This document shows, piece after piece, positions 9,295-17,330 of a stretch of DNA of 64,000 nucleotides. The first letter of the stretch is position 1, and each line of letters starts with the position of its first letter. This stretch comes from Salipiger thiooxidans (lineage in GTDB: Bacteria; Pseudomonadota; Alphaproteobacteria; Rhodobacterales; Rhodobacteraceae), in NCBI RefSeq assembly GCF_900102075.1, contig NZ_FNAV01000016.1:62001-126000 (forward strand), read 5' to 3'. The translations under genes and the position numbers were made by a program. The notes under the pieces are model-generated. The model worked only from the letters and a program-made list of their open reading frames with translations, did not search any database and was not told the DNA's origin.

Positions 9295-10541
9295 CTACCA
9301 TCACCGCCGAGCTGCTCACCGACATCCGGTCTAAATTCGCCCATGTCGAGGAATGCCCCTTCACCGGGCCGCGGGTGTTCTTCGAGAACGCCGGTGGCGC
9401 GCTGACGCTGAACGCGGTGGTCGAGACCTCGGCGCGCTTTGCCGCCATCCCCGACAACCAGGGCCGTGACAACCCGGCCTCGGCGGCGCTTGGCGAGATC
9501 ATCGCCAAGGCGCGCGAGGACGCGGCGCTGTTCTTCAACGCCCCCGAGGGCAAGATCGTCGTGGGCGAGAGCGGCACCGAGCTGCTGTTCCGGATGGTCG
9601 CCGACGCCTGCCTCGGCAGCGAGGGCGGCGTGGTGCTGGGCTCGACGCTCGAGCACCCGGCCTCGCGCAGCGCCTGCGCCCGCTGGTCCGAGGTCTCGGG
9701 CAAGCGCCACGTGCTGGTCGAGCACGACGACGCCACCGGCGTGGTGAGCGCCGAGGCCTATGCCGCCGCCGTGACCCCCGACGTGGCGGTGGCGACGATC
9801 CTGCACACCTCGCCGGTGACCGGCATGGGCATGGACGTGCCCGCCATCGCCGCGGCGATCCGAGCGGTTGCGCCCGCGGCAATCATCATCGTCGACGGTA
9901 TTCAGCACGCCTGCCACGGCGGCATCGACATCACCGCCTGCGACGTCGACGGTTACGTGATCTCGCCCTACAAGGTGTTCTCGCGCCACGGGTACGGGCT
10001 CGGCTGGGCCTCGGAGCGGCTGTCGGCGCTGCCGCATGACGCGCTGATCGGCGCGCCCGCGGGCAGCTGGGAGCTCGGCACCCGCGACACCGGCGCCTAT
10101 GCCACCTTCTCGGACGTGGTCGAGTATTTCGAATGGCTCGGCGGGCAGCTGACCGACGCGACCGAGCCGCGCGCCCGGATCGAGGCGGCAGCGGCGGCGA
10201 TCCACGCCCACGAGGCGGTGCTGACGACGGCGATGCTGCAGGGCACCGGCAACCTGCCGGGGCTGGCCGAGATGCCGGGCGTCGAGATCATCGGCGGCGT
10301 CGACAACCCCTCCCGCGAGGGGCTGGTGAGCTTTGCCGTGGCGGGGCGGCCCTCGGTCGAGCTGGTCAGGGCGCTTGGCGATCTCGGCATCCGGGTGCAC
10401 GTGCGCAAGGCGGATCATTACTCGGGCAACGTGCTGGCGCCGCTCGGCAAGCCCGATTGCGTGCGGGTCTCGCTCTGCCACTACAACAGCGAGGCCGAGG
10501 TCGCGGCCTTCCTGTCGGCGATGCAGCGTATCCTCGGCTGA
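9291..10541 (+). CDS. PLP-dependent class V aminotransferase / cysteine-desulfurase-like protein
   Basis: A 416-residue fold-type I PLP enzyme. Visible: RVFFENAGGALTLNAV at the start of the class V domain, ESGTELLFRMV near the phosphate-binding region, IIIVDGIQHACHGGIDI with the Asp that contacts the pyridine nitrogen, and VISPYKVFSRHGYG where the Lys should be the Schiff-base residue. The TTG start overlaps the yacG TGA and has a GAGAAGGAA ribosome-binding site; no ATG exists before the conserved region. The reaction is unassigned; families of this type are desulfurases, lyases or aminotransferases. Confidence 0.88.
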   Translation: MTTITAELLTDIRSKFAHVEECPFTGPRVFFENAGGALTLNAVVETSARFAAIPDNQGRDNPASAALGEIIAKAREDAALFFNAPEGKIVVGESGTELLFRMVADACLGSEGGVVLGSTLEHPASRSACARWSEVSGKRHVLVEHDDATGVVSAEAYAAAVTPDVAVATILHTSPVTGMGMDVPAIAAAIRAVAPAAIIIVDGIQHACHGGIDITACDVDGYVISPYKVFSRHGYGLGWASERLSALPHDALIGAPAGSWELGTRDTGAYATFSDVVEYFEWLGGQLTDATEPRARIEAAAAAIHAHEAVLTTAMLQGTGNLPGLAEMPGVEIIGGVDNPSREGLVSFAVAGRPSVELVRALGDLGIRVHVRKADHYSGNVLAPLGKPDCVRVSLCHYNSEAEVAAFLSAMQRILG

Positions 10542-10568
10542 CCCTGCGCTGCGTGGCGCGGAGGGGCG

Positions 10569-10632
10569 TGGGGGCGCTGCCCCCTCGCGCGCCGGGGCGC
10601 GCTCCCCCCGGAGTTTATCTGGCAAGATGAAG
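10569..10632. repeat. Dispersed intergenic repeat, copy 2
   Basis: A GGGGGCGCTGCCCCC hairpin is followed by CCCGGAGTTTATCTGGCAAG and ATGAAG. The same core and end occur at 25951, 26083 and, inverted, 43892. Confidence 0.65.
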
Positions 10633-10701
10633 CGCGGGCCGGTTGCAGAGCCGGCGCGGATTGTTGACAGTCAAACGACCTTGGATGCGGGAGAGCATGG
10701 C

Positions 10702-11442
10702 ATGGCGCTGGACGTGGCGGCCTATCCGATCATTCGAACCGTCGGGATCGACGGGCTGCTGGTGAGCTTCGGAGACAGGCTCGGCGAGCCCGCGAACCGG
10801 GCGGCCATCGCCTTTCGGGCCGAGGTCGAGCGCGCTGGCTGGGACGGTGTCGAGGAGACCTCGTCCTCGCTGGTCTCGTGCTACCTGCGCTTCGATCCGC
10901 TGGCGGTGCGCCATGCGGATCTCGAGGCGAAGCTGCGGGCACTGATGGGCAGCCGGGACTGGCTCGAGGCCGAGTTGCCGCACGGGCGGCGGCTGCACCG
11001 CATTCCCACGGTCTATGGCGGCACGCTTGCACCGCAGTTCGGCGAGGCCGCGGCGGCGGCGGGGCTGAGCGAGGCAGACGCGCTCGGGTCGCTGTCCTCG
11101 GCCCGGGTGCGGGTGACGGCGCTGGGGTTCGCGCCGGGCCAGCCCTACCTCGGGCAATTGCCGGAGTGCTGGGACGTGCCGCGCCAGCAGGCGTTGACGC
11201 CGAAGGTGCCGAAGGGCGCGCTGGTGCTGGCGATCCGGCAGTTCGTGCTTTTTGCCGTGACCGCACCGACCGGCTGGCGCCACGTGGGCCAGACCGCAGC
11301 GACGCTGTTCCGCATGGGCGACGCGCGGCCCTTCCTGCTGGCGCCTGGGGACGAAGTGATCTTCCCCGCGGTGAGCGAGGACGCGTTTTCCAACATGGCC
11401 GCCGATCCGGGCGGGGGCGCGAGCTGGGAGGCGCTGCCATGA
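10702..11442 (+). CDS. pxpB: 5-oxoprolinase subunit B (KipI/PxpB family)
   Basis: PxpB is one subunit of the ATP-dependent PxpABC 5-oxoprolinase, which opens pyroglutamate to glutamate. The 246 residues carry the carboxyltransferase domain-1 type sequence: IPTVYGG in the middle, VRVTALGFAPGQPYLG, and PTGWRHVGQTAATLFRM near the end. The ATG at 10702 is preceded by GGGAGAG at 6 nt. The stop overlaps pxpC by 4 nt. A 160-nt gap with a repeat element separates it from the aminotransferase, so this is probably the first gene of its own operon. Confidence 0.95.
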   Translation: MALDVAAYPIIRTVGIDGLLVSFGDRLGEPANRAAIAFRAEVERAGWDGVEETSSSLVSCYLRFDPLAVRHADLEAKLRALMGSRDWLEAELPHGRRLHRIPTVYGGTLAPQFGEAAAAAGLSEADALGSLSSARVRVTALGFAPGQPYLGQLPECWDVPRQQALTPKVPKGALVLAIRQFVLFAVTAPTGWRHVGQTAATLFRMGDARPFLLAPGDEVIFPAVSEDAFSNMAADPGGGASWEALP

Positions 11443-12452
11443 GCCGCGCGCTGATCGTGCTCCGGGCCGGGCCCGCGCTGACGCTGCAGGACGACGGCCG
11501 CCCGGGCTGGATCACCTACGGGCTGTCGCGCGGCGGTGCCATGGACCGGCTGGCGCTGGCCGAGGGGCGGGCGCTGCTCGGCCAGAAGGGCAGCGTGGCG
11601 CTCGAGATGGGCGGCATGGGCGGGCTCTTCGAGGCGACCGAGGACATGCGCATCGCGCTGAGCGGTGCGCCGATGCGGGCGACGATCGACGGCGCGCCGC
11701 TGCTCTGGCACGCTTCGCACCTGCTGCCGCGGGGCGCGAAGCTCGACATCGGGCCGGCGACTGCGGGGGCCTACGGCTACCTGCACGTGGGCGGCGGGTT
11801 CCAGGGCCCCGAGTTTCTGGGCGCGGTCTCGGCGCATCTGACAGCGGGGCTGGGCGGGGCCGTCGAGCCCGGCGCGCGCCTGTCCGTCGGGCCCGACCGG
11901 GGCGGCGCCACCGGGCGCAAGCTGCCGGTCGAGGACCGTTTCGGCGGCGGCACGCTGCGCGTGGTCGCGAGCCTGCAGACGGAGCTTTTCCCCGGGGATC
12001 AGCGCGACCGCTTCGCCGAGGAGGGGTTCACCCGCGACAACCGGGCCAACCGGATGGGCGTGAAGGTGAACCCGGATGGGCCGGGCTACGGCGTCGAGGG
12101 GGGGCTCTCGGTGGTCTCGGAGGTGATCGCTCCCGGCGACATCCAGATGACCGGCGACGGCGCGCCCTTCGTGCTGCTGGCCGAATCCCAGACCACAGGC
12201 GGCTACCCGCGGCTGGCGACAGTGATCCCGGCCGACCTGCCGCGCATCGCGCAGGCGCCGGCGGGGGCGCGTCTGCGCTTCCGCTGGATCTCGCTCGACG
12301 AGGCGCTGGCGGCGGAGGCCACGCGCCGCCGCCTCGAGGCGGAGCTGCCGCGCCGTGCGGTGCCGGTGGTGCGGCACCCGGCGGACGTGCCGGACCTGCT
12401 GAGCCACAAGCTGGTGAGCGGCTTTTCCAGCGGCGACCATCACGACCACTAA
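11439..12452 (+). CDS. pxpC: 5-oxoprolinase subunit C (biotin-dependent carboxyltransferase-like, KipA/PxpC)
   Basis: A 337-residue carboxyltransferase domain-2 type protein and partner of PxpB. Seen are LTLQDDGRPGWITYGLSRGG, AYGYLHVGGGFQGP, the family segment DNRANRMGVKV with GGLSVVSEVIAPGDIQ, and LLAESQTTGGYPRLATVI. The start overlaps pxpB (ATGA), and pxpA starts 10 nt after its stop, giving the standard three-subunit set. Confidence 0.95.
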   Translation: MSRALIVLRAGPALTLQDDGRPGWITYGLSRGGAMDRLALAEGRALLGQKGSVALEMGGMGGLFEATEDMRIALSGAPMRATIDGAPLLWHASHLLPRGAKLDIGPATAGAYGYLHVGGGFQGPEFLGAVSAHLTAGLGGAVEPGARLSVGPDRGGATGRKLPVEDRFGGGTLRVVASLQTELFPGDQRDRFAEEGFTRDNRANRMGVKVNPDGPGYGVEGGLSVVSEVIAPGDIQMTGDGAPFVLLAESQTTGGYPRLATVIPADLPRIAQAPAGARLRFRWISLDEALAAEATRRRLEAELPRRAVPVVRHPADVPDLLSHKLVSGFSSGDHHDH

Positions 12453-12462
12453 GGAGACGGAC

Positions 12463-13239
12463 ATGACATCGGTGGATCTCAACGCGGACATGGGCGAGAG
12501 CTTCGGCCCCTGGGTGATGGGGCAGGACGCGGAACTGCTCGAGGTCATCACCTCGGCCAACGTCGCGTGCGGCATGCACGCAGGCGACTGGGACGTGATG
12601 GCCGCGACCATGGCGCGGGCGGTCGAGACCGGCACCGGCATCGGCGCGCATCCGGGCTTTCCCGACCTGCAGGGCTTCGGGCGGCGGCGGATGCAGATCG
12701 CGGGCCGGTCGCTGGGCAACCTCGTGGCCTACCAGCTGGGCGCGGCGCAGGCGATGGCCGCGGCCGCGGGCGGCCGGGTGCGGCACCTGAAGCTGCACGG
12801 CGCGCTGGCCAACATTTGCTCCGAGGACGAGGCGCTTGCGCGGGCGGCCTACGAGGGTGCGCTCTCGGTGGATCCCGACATCATCATCATGGTGCTGGCG
12901 GCCACCCGGCAGCAGAGCGCGGTCGAGGCGCTGGGGTGCCGCTGGGCGGGCGAGATCTTTGCCGACAGGGCCTACAACGACAACGCGACGCTGGTGGACC
13001 GGTCGCTGCCGGGGGCGGTGATCCACGACCCGGAATTCGCGGCGCGGCGCATGGTCGAGATGGTGAAGGCTGGCGCGATCATCACCGAAAGCGGCAAGCA
13101 CATCCCCACCGCGGTGGACACCATCTGCCTGCACGGCGACGGCAAGACCGCCCTCCAGATCGCCCGCGCAGTGCGCGGCGCGCTCGCGGGGGCGGATATC
13201 TCGCTCGAGGTCTTCCCGGGCCGGACCGGGGCGTTCTGA
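12463..13239 (+). CDS. pxpA: 5-oxoprolinase subunit A (LamB/YcsF family)
   Basis: The 258-residue PxpA subunit. Family sequence is clear: VDLNADMGESFGPW at the start, ANVACGMHAGDWDVM, GAHPGFPDLQGFGRRRM, HLKLHGALANIC, and AFADRAY-type EIFADRAYNDNATLV. Together with pxpB and pxpC it should allow use and detoxification of 5-oxoproline. The ATG follows AAGGAGACGGAC, a strong ribosome-binding site. A terminator hairpin lies 16 nt after the stop. Confidence 0.97.
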   Translation: MTSVDLNADMGESFGPWVMGQDAELLEVITSANVACGMHAGDWDVMAATMARAVETGTGIGAHPGFPDLQGFGRRRMQIAGRSLGNLVAYQLGAAQAMAAAAGGRVRHLKLHGALANICSEDEALARAAYEGALSVDPDIIIMVLAATRQQSAVEALGCRWAGEIFADRAYNDNATLVDRSLPGAVIHDPEFAARRMVEMVKAGAIITESGKHIPTAVDTICLHGDGKTALQIARAVRGALAGADISLEVFPGRTGAF

Positions 13240-13254
13240 GGTTCCGGACAAGCG

Positions 13255-13279
13255 AAAGGGGGCGGATGGCGCCCCCTTT
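13255..13279. terminator. Bidirectional terminator hairpin between pxpA and znuA
   Basis: AAAGGGGGCG pairs perfectly with CGCCCCCTTT across a 5-nt loop. It lies between two convergent genes and is flanked by A and T bases on both sides, suiting termination in both directions. Confidence 0.75.
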
Positions 13280-13309
13280 GGTCTTCTTGCAGCGCAGCGT
13301 GACCGGCGC

Positions 13310-14347
13310 TCAGCGCCCGGTGCAGCCCGCGATACGGTCGGCGAGGTCGGTGATGAACGCCGGGTAGAAGCCGGGGCCCGGTTCGAGCGTGCTGCCGAGC
13401 GGGTCGAGCTCGGCCACCGCCACCTCGTTGCCCTCGGTCACCGAGTCGATGAGGCGCGGATTGAACTGGGGCTCGGCGAAGATGCAGGCCGCGCCGGTCT
13501 TGGCCACCGCCTCGCGCAGGGCGAGGAGATGCGCCGGGCTCGGGTCGGTGGCGTCCGAGAGCTTGATTGCGCCGAGCACCTTCAGCCCGAAGGCCGCTTC
13601 GAAATACTGGTAGCCGTCGTGGAAGACCACGTAGCGGGCGTCCTGCGCCGGGGCAAGCGTCTCGCGGGCCTGCGCGACGGCCGCGTCGATCTCGGCGCGG
13701 GCGGTTTCGGCGTTGGCGGCATAGGTGGCGGCGTTCTCGGGGTCGGCCTCGGACAGCGCCCCGGCGATCACGTCGAGCCAGGCCGCGGCGTTGTCGGGCG
13801 AGAGCCAGACATGCGGGTCCTCGGGGCCGTGGTGGTGGCCGTGCGCGTCCTCGGCATGATCGTCGTCGTGCCCGTCGTGATCGTGGTCGTCTTGACCGTG
13901 CTCATCATGGTCGTGCCCGTCGTGATCGTGCCCGTCGTGATCGTGGTCGTCGTGGTCGTGGTCATCATGGTCGTGGTCGTGGTCGTCGTCGCCGGCCTCG
14001 AAGATCACCTCGTCGCGGGTGGCGAGGTGCTGAGTCACCGGCAGGTCGGCCAGCGTCACCACCGTCGCGCCGCTGGCGATGGTCCCGATCTTGCGGCCGA
14101 TGTCCGGCGACAGGTCGGGCCCGATCCAGAACACCAGCCCGGCGTTCTGAAGGCTGCGCGCCTCGGAGGGGGCCAGCGCGTGGTCATGCGGCGAGGCGCC
14201 CTGCGGCACCAGCACCCCGGGGCTGCCGAGATCGCCCATGACCGAGGCGACCAGCCCCTGCACGGGGGCGATGTCGGTCACGGTGACGGGCACCTCGGCG
14301 GCAAGCGGCGTGGCGAGCAGAAGGGCGGGAAGGGCAGACCTCAGCAT
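13310..14347 (-). CDS. znuA: Zinc ABC transporter periplasmic substrate-binding protein
   Basis: ZnuA captures zinc in the periplasm and hands it to ZnuBC. A signal peptide is visible (MLRSALPALLLATPLAAEVP). The binding-protein core shows LVPQGASPHDHALAPSEA and DPHVWLSPDNA with zinc-ligand His residues. Residues 120-173 form an exceptionally long His/Asp-rich loop (DHDHDDHDHD repeated), typical of ZnuA but long. The 345 residues include this loop. It is transcribed divergently from zur-znuC-znuB, with two Zur-like palindromes in the shared 84-nt promoter. Confidence 0.97.
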   Translation of the reverse strand: MLRSALPALLLATPLAAEVPVTVTDIAPVQGLVASVMGDLGSPGVLVPQGASPHDHALAPSEARSLQNAGLVFWIGPDLSPDIGRKIGTIASGATVVTLADLPVTQHLATRDEVIFEAGDDDHDHDHDDHDHDDHDHDGHDHDGHDHDEHGQDDHDHDGHDDDHAEDAHGHHHGPEDPHVWLSPDNAAAWLDVIAGALSEADPENAATYAANAETARAEIDAAVAQARETLAPAQDARYVVFHDGYQYFEAAFGLKVLGAIKLSDATDPSPAHLLALREAVAKTGAACIFAEPQFNPRLIDSVTEGNEVAVAELDPLGSTLEPGPGFYPAFITDLADRIAGCTGR

Positions 14348-14356
14348 CTCGAATCC

Positions 14357-14407
14357 TGTTATGTTATAACACAGTGGTGCTTGATAATGAGGATGCTATA
14401 ACATAGC
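14357..14407. promoter_or_regulatory. Two Zur-like operators in the znuA / zur divergent promoter
   Basis: TGTTATAACA at 14362-14371 is a perfect palindrome and sits just upstream of the znuA start. TGCTATAACA at 14394-14403, inside ATGCTATAACATAGCA, matches it with one change and sits upstream of zur. They resemble the AT-rich Fur/Zur operators of alphaproteobacteria in an otherwise GC-rich region. Zinc-bound Zur would repress both directions. Confidence 0.8.
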
Positions 14408-14431
14408 AACCCCTGAACGAAGGAGACCGGC

Positions 14432-14911
14432 ATGGATACGCTCGGATTCACCACGCACGACCACGGTCATTGTATCGCCCAGGCCCTGAGCTCGGCCGAG
14501 GAGACCTGCGCCGAGCAGGGGCTGCAGCTCACCGCGCAGCGCCGCCGGGTGCTCGAGATCCTGCTGCAGGAGCACCGCGCCATGGGCGCCTACGAGCTGC
14601 TCGACGTGCTGCGCTCCGAGGGGCAGGGGGCGCAGCCGCCCACCGTCTACCGGGCGCTGGATTTCCTCGTGACCAACGGCTTCGCCCACAAGATCGAGCG
14701 GCTGAACGCCTTTGTCGCCTGTGCCCACCCCGGCGAGCGGCACGCACCGGCCTTCCTGATCTGCAAGGGCTGCGGCTCCGTGGCCGAGATGCCGTCGCGC
14801 GACATCGCGCGGGCGGTGCGCGAGGCGGCGGCGGGGCTGGCCTTCGAGGTTTCGCGCATGGTGATCGAGGCCGAAGGCGCGTGTCCCTCGTGCCGGGAGG
14901 CGCGTGCATGA
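14432..14911 (+). CDS. zur: Fur family zinc uptake regulator
   Basis: A 159-residue Fur-family repressor that binds DNA when zinc is plentiful. Visible are the winged-helix region LTAQRRRVLEILLQEHRAMGAYELLDVL with TVYRALDFLVTNGFAHKIE, and the structural zinc site CKGCGSV (CxxC) plus CPSCREA at the C-terminus. It heads the zur-znuC-znuB operon, overlapping znuC by 4 nt, and two palindromes lie in its promoter, so autoregulation is likely. Confidence 0.95.
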   Translation: MDTLGFTTHDHGHCIAQALSSAEETCAEQGLQLTAQRRRVLEILLQEHRAMGAYELLDVLRSEGQGAQPPTVYRALDFLVTNGFAHKIERLNAFVACAHPGERHAPAFLICKGCGSVAEMPSRDIARAVREAAAGLAFEVSRMVIEAEGACPSCREARA

Positions 14912-15696
14912 ACCTGATCGACGCCACCGGGCTGCGGGTCTCGCTTGGCGGGCAGCCGGTGCTGAGCGACGTGGATTTCTCCATCGCACCGGGCGAGATC
15001 GTGACCATCGTCGGGCCGAACGGCTCGGGCAAGTCGACGCTCCTGCGCACGCTGATCGGCGCGGTGCGGCCCGAATCGGGCAAGGTGCGCCACCGGCCGG
15101 GGCTGCGGCTGGGCTATGTGCCGCAGAAACTGGCGATGGACCCGACGCTGCCGCTGACCGTAATGCGCTTCTTGTCGTTGCCGCACCGGGTGCCGGCCGC
15201 CGAACGGGCCGCGGCGCTCGAGGAGGCCGGTGCCGGCACGCTTGGCGACCGCCCGATGACCGGGCTCTCGGGCGGGCAGTTCCAGCGCGTGCTTCTGGCC
15301 CGCGCCCTGCTCAACAAGCCCGACGTGTTGTTGCTCGACGAGCCGACACAGGGGCTCGACCAGCCGGGCTCCGCCGCCTTCTACCGCCAGATCGAGCACA
15401 TCCGCTCGCATCTCGGCTGCGCGGTGGTGATGGTGAGCCACGAGTTGCACGTGGTCATGAGCGCCTCGGACCGGGTCGTCTGCCTCAACGGCCACGTCTG
15501 CTGCCAGGGCCACCCGGAGGTGGTGGCGCAGGCGGCGGAATACCGGGCGCTCTTCGGCTCGGGCACCCACGGCGCGCTGGCGCTCTACCGCCACGAACAC
15601 AGCCACAGCCACGACGCGGACTGCGGTCACACCCATCACGAGGGCCATCACGATCACGGGGCGGCCCCTGCACCCCGCACGGCGGAGGCCGGCTGA
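14908..15696 (+). CDS. znuC: Zinc ABC transporter ATP-binding protein
   Basis: The ATPase of the zinc importer, 262 residues. Walker A GPNGSGKST, signature LSGGQFQRVLLARAL, Walker B VLLLDEPTQGLD and the switch HisSer segment MVSHELH are all present. The last 35 or so residues form a His-rich tail (HEHSHSHD ... HTHHEGHHDH), which may bind zinc at the cytoplasmic face; this is seen in some znuC proteins. The start overlaps zur; znuB starts 2 nt after its stop. Confidence 0.97.
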   Translation: MNLIDATGLRVSLGGQPVLSDVDFSIAPGEIVTIVGPNGSGKSTLLRTLIGAVRPESGKVRHRPGLRLGYVPQKLAMDPTLPLTVMRFLSLPHRVPAAERAAALEEAGAGTLGDRPMTGLSGGQFQRVLLARALLNKPDVLLLDEPTQGLDQPGSAAFYRQIEHIRSHLGCAVVMVSHELHVVMSASDRVVCLNGHVCCQGHPEVVAQAAEYRALFGSGTHGALALYRHEHSHSHDADCGHTHHEGHHDHGAAPAPRTAEAG

Positions 15697-15698
15697 CC

Positions 15699-16487
15699 AT
15701 GCTCGACGATTTCCTGATCCGCGCGGCGCTGGCCGGGCTTGGGCTCGCGATCGCCGCGGCGCCGCTCGGCTGTTTCGTGGCGTGGCGCCGGATGGCCTAT
15801 TTCGGCGACGCCACCGCCCATGCGGCGATCCTTGGCGTGGCGCTGTCGCTGGCGCTGTCGCTGCCGGTGGTCGTCGGCACGCTGGCGGTGGTGCTGGTGA
15901 TGGCCGCGCTGGTCTATGCGCTCTCCGAACGCGGCCTCGCCATGGACACGGTGCTGGGGGTGCTGGCGCACAGCGCGCTGGCCTTCGGGCTGGTGGCGGT
16001 GACCTTCGTGCCCGGCGTGCGGCTCGACCTCTCCGCCTATCTCTTCGGCGACATCCTCGCGGTGAGCAAATCCGACCTCGCGGTGATCTGGACGGGCGCC
16101 GCGGCGGTGGTGGCGCTGGTGGTCTGGCGCTGGCAGGCGCTGCTGACGGCGACGGTCTCGCCGGACCTGGCCTGGGCAAGCGGGCTCGACCCGCGGCGCG
16201 AGAGCAGGATCCTGACGCTGGCGCTGGCCGTGGTGGTCGCCGTGGCGATCAAGGTGGTGGGCGCGCTTCTGGTCAGCGCCATGCTGCTGATCCCCGCCGC
16301 CGCCGCCCGGCCCCTGGCGCGCAGCCCCGAGAGCATGGCGGTCATCGCGGCGGCCATCGCGGTGCTGGCGGCGCTCGGCGGGCTCTGGGGCGCATTCCTC
16401 TTCGACACTCCGGCGGGCCCCTCCATGGTCTGCGCCGCGGCGGTAATCTTTGCCGCCACCACGCTGGTGCAACGCCTGCGCGGCTGA
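15699..16487 (+). CDS. znuB: Zinc ABC transporter permease
   Basis: A 262-residue polytopic inner-membrane protein of the ABC-3 family with about eight hydrophobic segments. The family sequences GCFVAWRRMAYFGDATAHAAILGVAL and VGALLVSAMLLIPAAAARPLA are clear. It is the last gene of zur-znuC-znuB and is followed by a terminator hairpin. Confidence 0.96.
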   Translation: MLDDFLIRAALAGLGLAIAAAPLGCFVAWRRMAYFGDATAHAAILGVALSLALSLPVVVGTLAVVLVMAALVYALSERGLAMDTVLGVLAHSALAFGLVAVTFVPGVRLDLSAYLFGDILAVSKSDLAVIWTGAAAVVALVVWRWQALLTATVSPDLAWASGLDPRRESRILTLALAVVVAVAIKVVGALLVSAMLLIPAAAARPLARSPESMAVIAAAIAVLAALGGLWGAFLFDTPAGPSMVCAAAVIFAATTLVQRLRG

Positions 16488-16511
16488 ACTACTGGCCCCG
16501 GGATTGCAAAA

Positions 16512-16538
16512 AAGGGGCGCCGTTCGCGGGCGCCCCTT
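16512..16538. terminator. Bidirectional terminator between znuB and the ABC permease gene
   Basis: AAGGGGCGCC pairs with GGCGCCCCTT (10 bp, 7-nt loop), preceded by six A and followed by TCTTCCT. It lies between convergent genes and can serve both. Confidence 0.75.
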
Positions 16539-16565
16539 CTTCCTGTGTCGCGTGGTCCCGGGGGC

Positions 16566-17330
16566 TCAGCCCTGCGGGCGTTCCGCCCAGCCCGCGAAGA
16601 TCCGCTCGAGCGCGACCACAGCGTAGTAGAGCAGGATCCCCAGCACCGCGAGCGCGATCAGCACCGCGAACATCAGCGGGTAGTTCGAGTTCGTCTGCCC
16701 CGACAGGAACAGCGCCCCGAGCCCCTTGCCGTGTGGCGAGATGATCTCGACGAGGTTGGTGCCGATGAAGGCCAGCGTGACCGAGACCTTGAGCGCGCCG
16801 AAGAACTCGGGCAGCGTCTTGGGCAGGGCGATCTTGCGGAAGATCGTGAAGCGGCTGGCGCCGAGCGAGCGCAGGATGTCGCGGTATTCGGGCTCGAGCG
16901 TCGAGAGCCCGATGCCCACCGAGACCGCGATCGGGAAGAACGAGATCAGGAAGGCCATCAGCACGGTGTTGAAGTTGTGCTGCCCGATGAAGAGCAGCGC
17001 CAGCACCGGCACCAGCGTCGCCTTGGGCACGGCGTTGAAGCCCACCAGAAGCGGGTAGAGCCCGTCGCGGGCGATGCGTGAGAAGCCCATGACCATGCCG
17101 ACCAGCGTGCCTGCGACCACCGCAATGCCAAGCCCCGCGACGGTGCGCCAGAGCGTCTGCCAGCTGCCGGTGAGGAACAGGTTCCAGAAGCGGATGTAGG
17201 CGTCGGGCAGGTCCGAGGGCGAGGCCATGACGTAGTTCGGCCAGCCGTTGACCCAGACGAGGAATTCCCAGAACCCGAGGAAGATGAGGATGGCGGCCAC
17301 CGGCACGCCGATTTTCCGAAGCAGGTCCAT
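16566..17330 (-). CDS. ABC transporter permease (SsuC/TauC/ThiX-like)
   Basis: A 254-residue inner-membrane permease with about six transmembrane segments. The EAA-type cytoplasmic loop is visible around YRDILRSLGASRFTIFRKIALPKTLPEFFGALK. Such permeases serve NMT1/THI5-type importers for sulfonates, pyrimidine precursors or aromatic compounds. Its first codon overlaps the last base of the ATPase gene, so the three genes on this strand form an operon (binding protein, ATPase, permease). Substrate cannot be told from the permease. Confidence 0.92.
   Translation of the reverse strand: MDLLRKIGVPVAAILIFLGFWEFLVWVNGWPNYVMASPSDLPDAYIRFWNLFLTGSWQTLWRTVAGLGIAVVAGTLVGMVMGFSRIARDGLYPLLVGFNAVPKATLVPVLALLFIGQHNFNTVLMAFLISFFPIAVSVGIGLSTLEPEYRDILRSLGASRFTIFRKIALPKTLPEFFGALKVSVTLAFIGTNLVEIISPHGKGLGALFLSGQTNSNYPLMFAVLIALAVLGILLYYAVVALERIFAGWAERPQG

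Noticed and set aside
7958-9736. Very long open frame on the minus strand opposite maf, RNase E/G, yacG and the aminotransferase
   Set aside because: It is antisense to four well-supported genes, shows no family sequence and has the Arg/Ser/Pro-rich make-up of a GC-driven shadow frame.
13840-13990. GTCGTG/ATCATG-rich stretch as a non-coding repeat
   Set aside because: It is the coding sequence of the His/Asp-rich loop of ZnuA and stays in frame.
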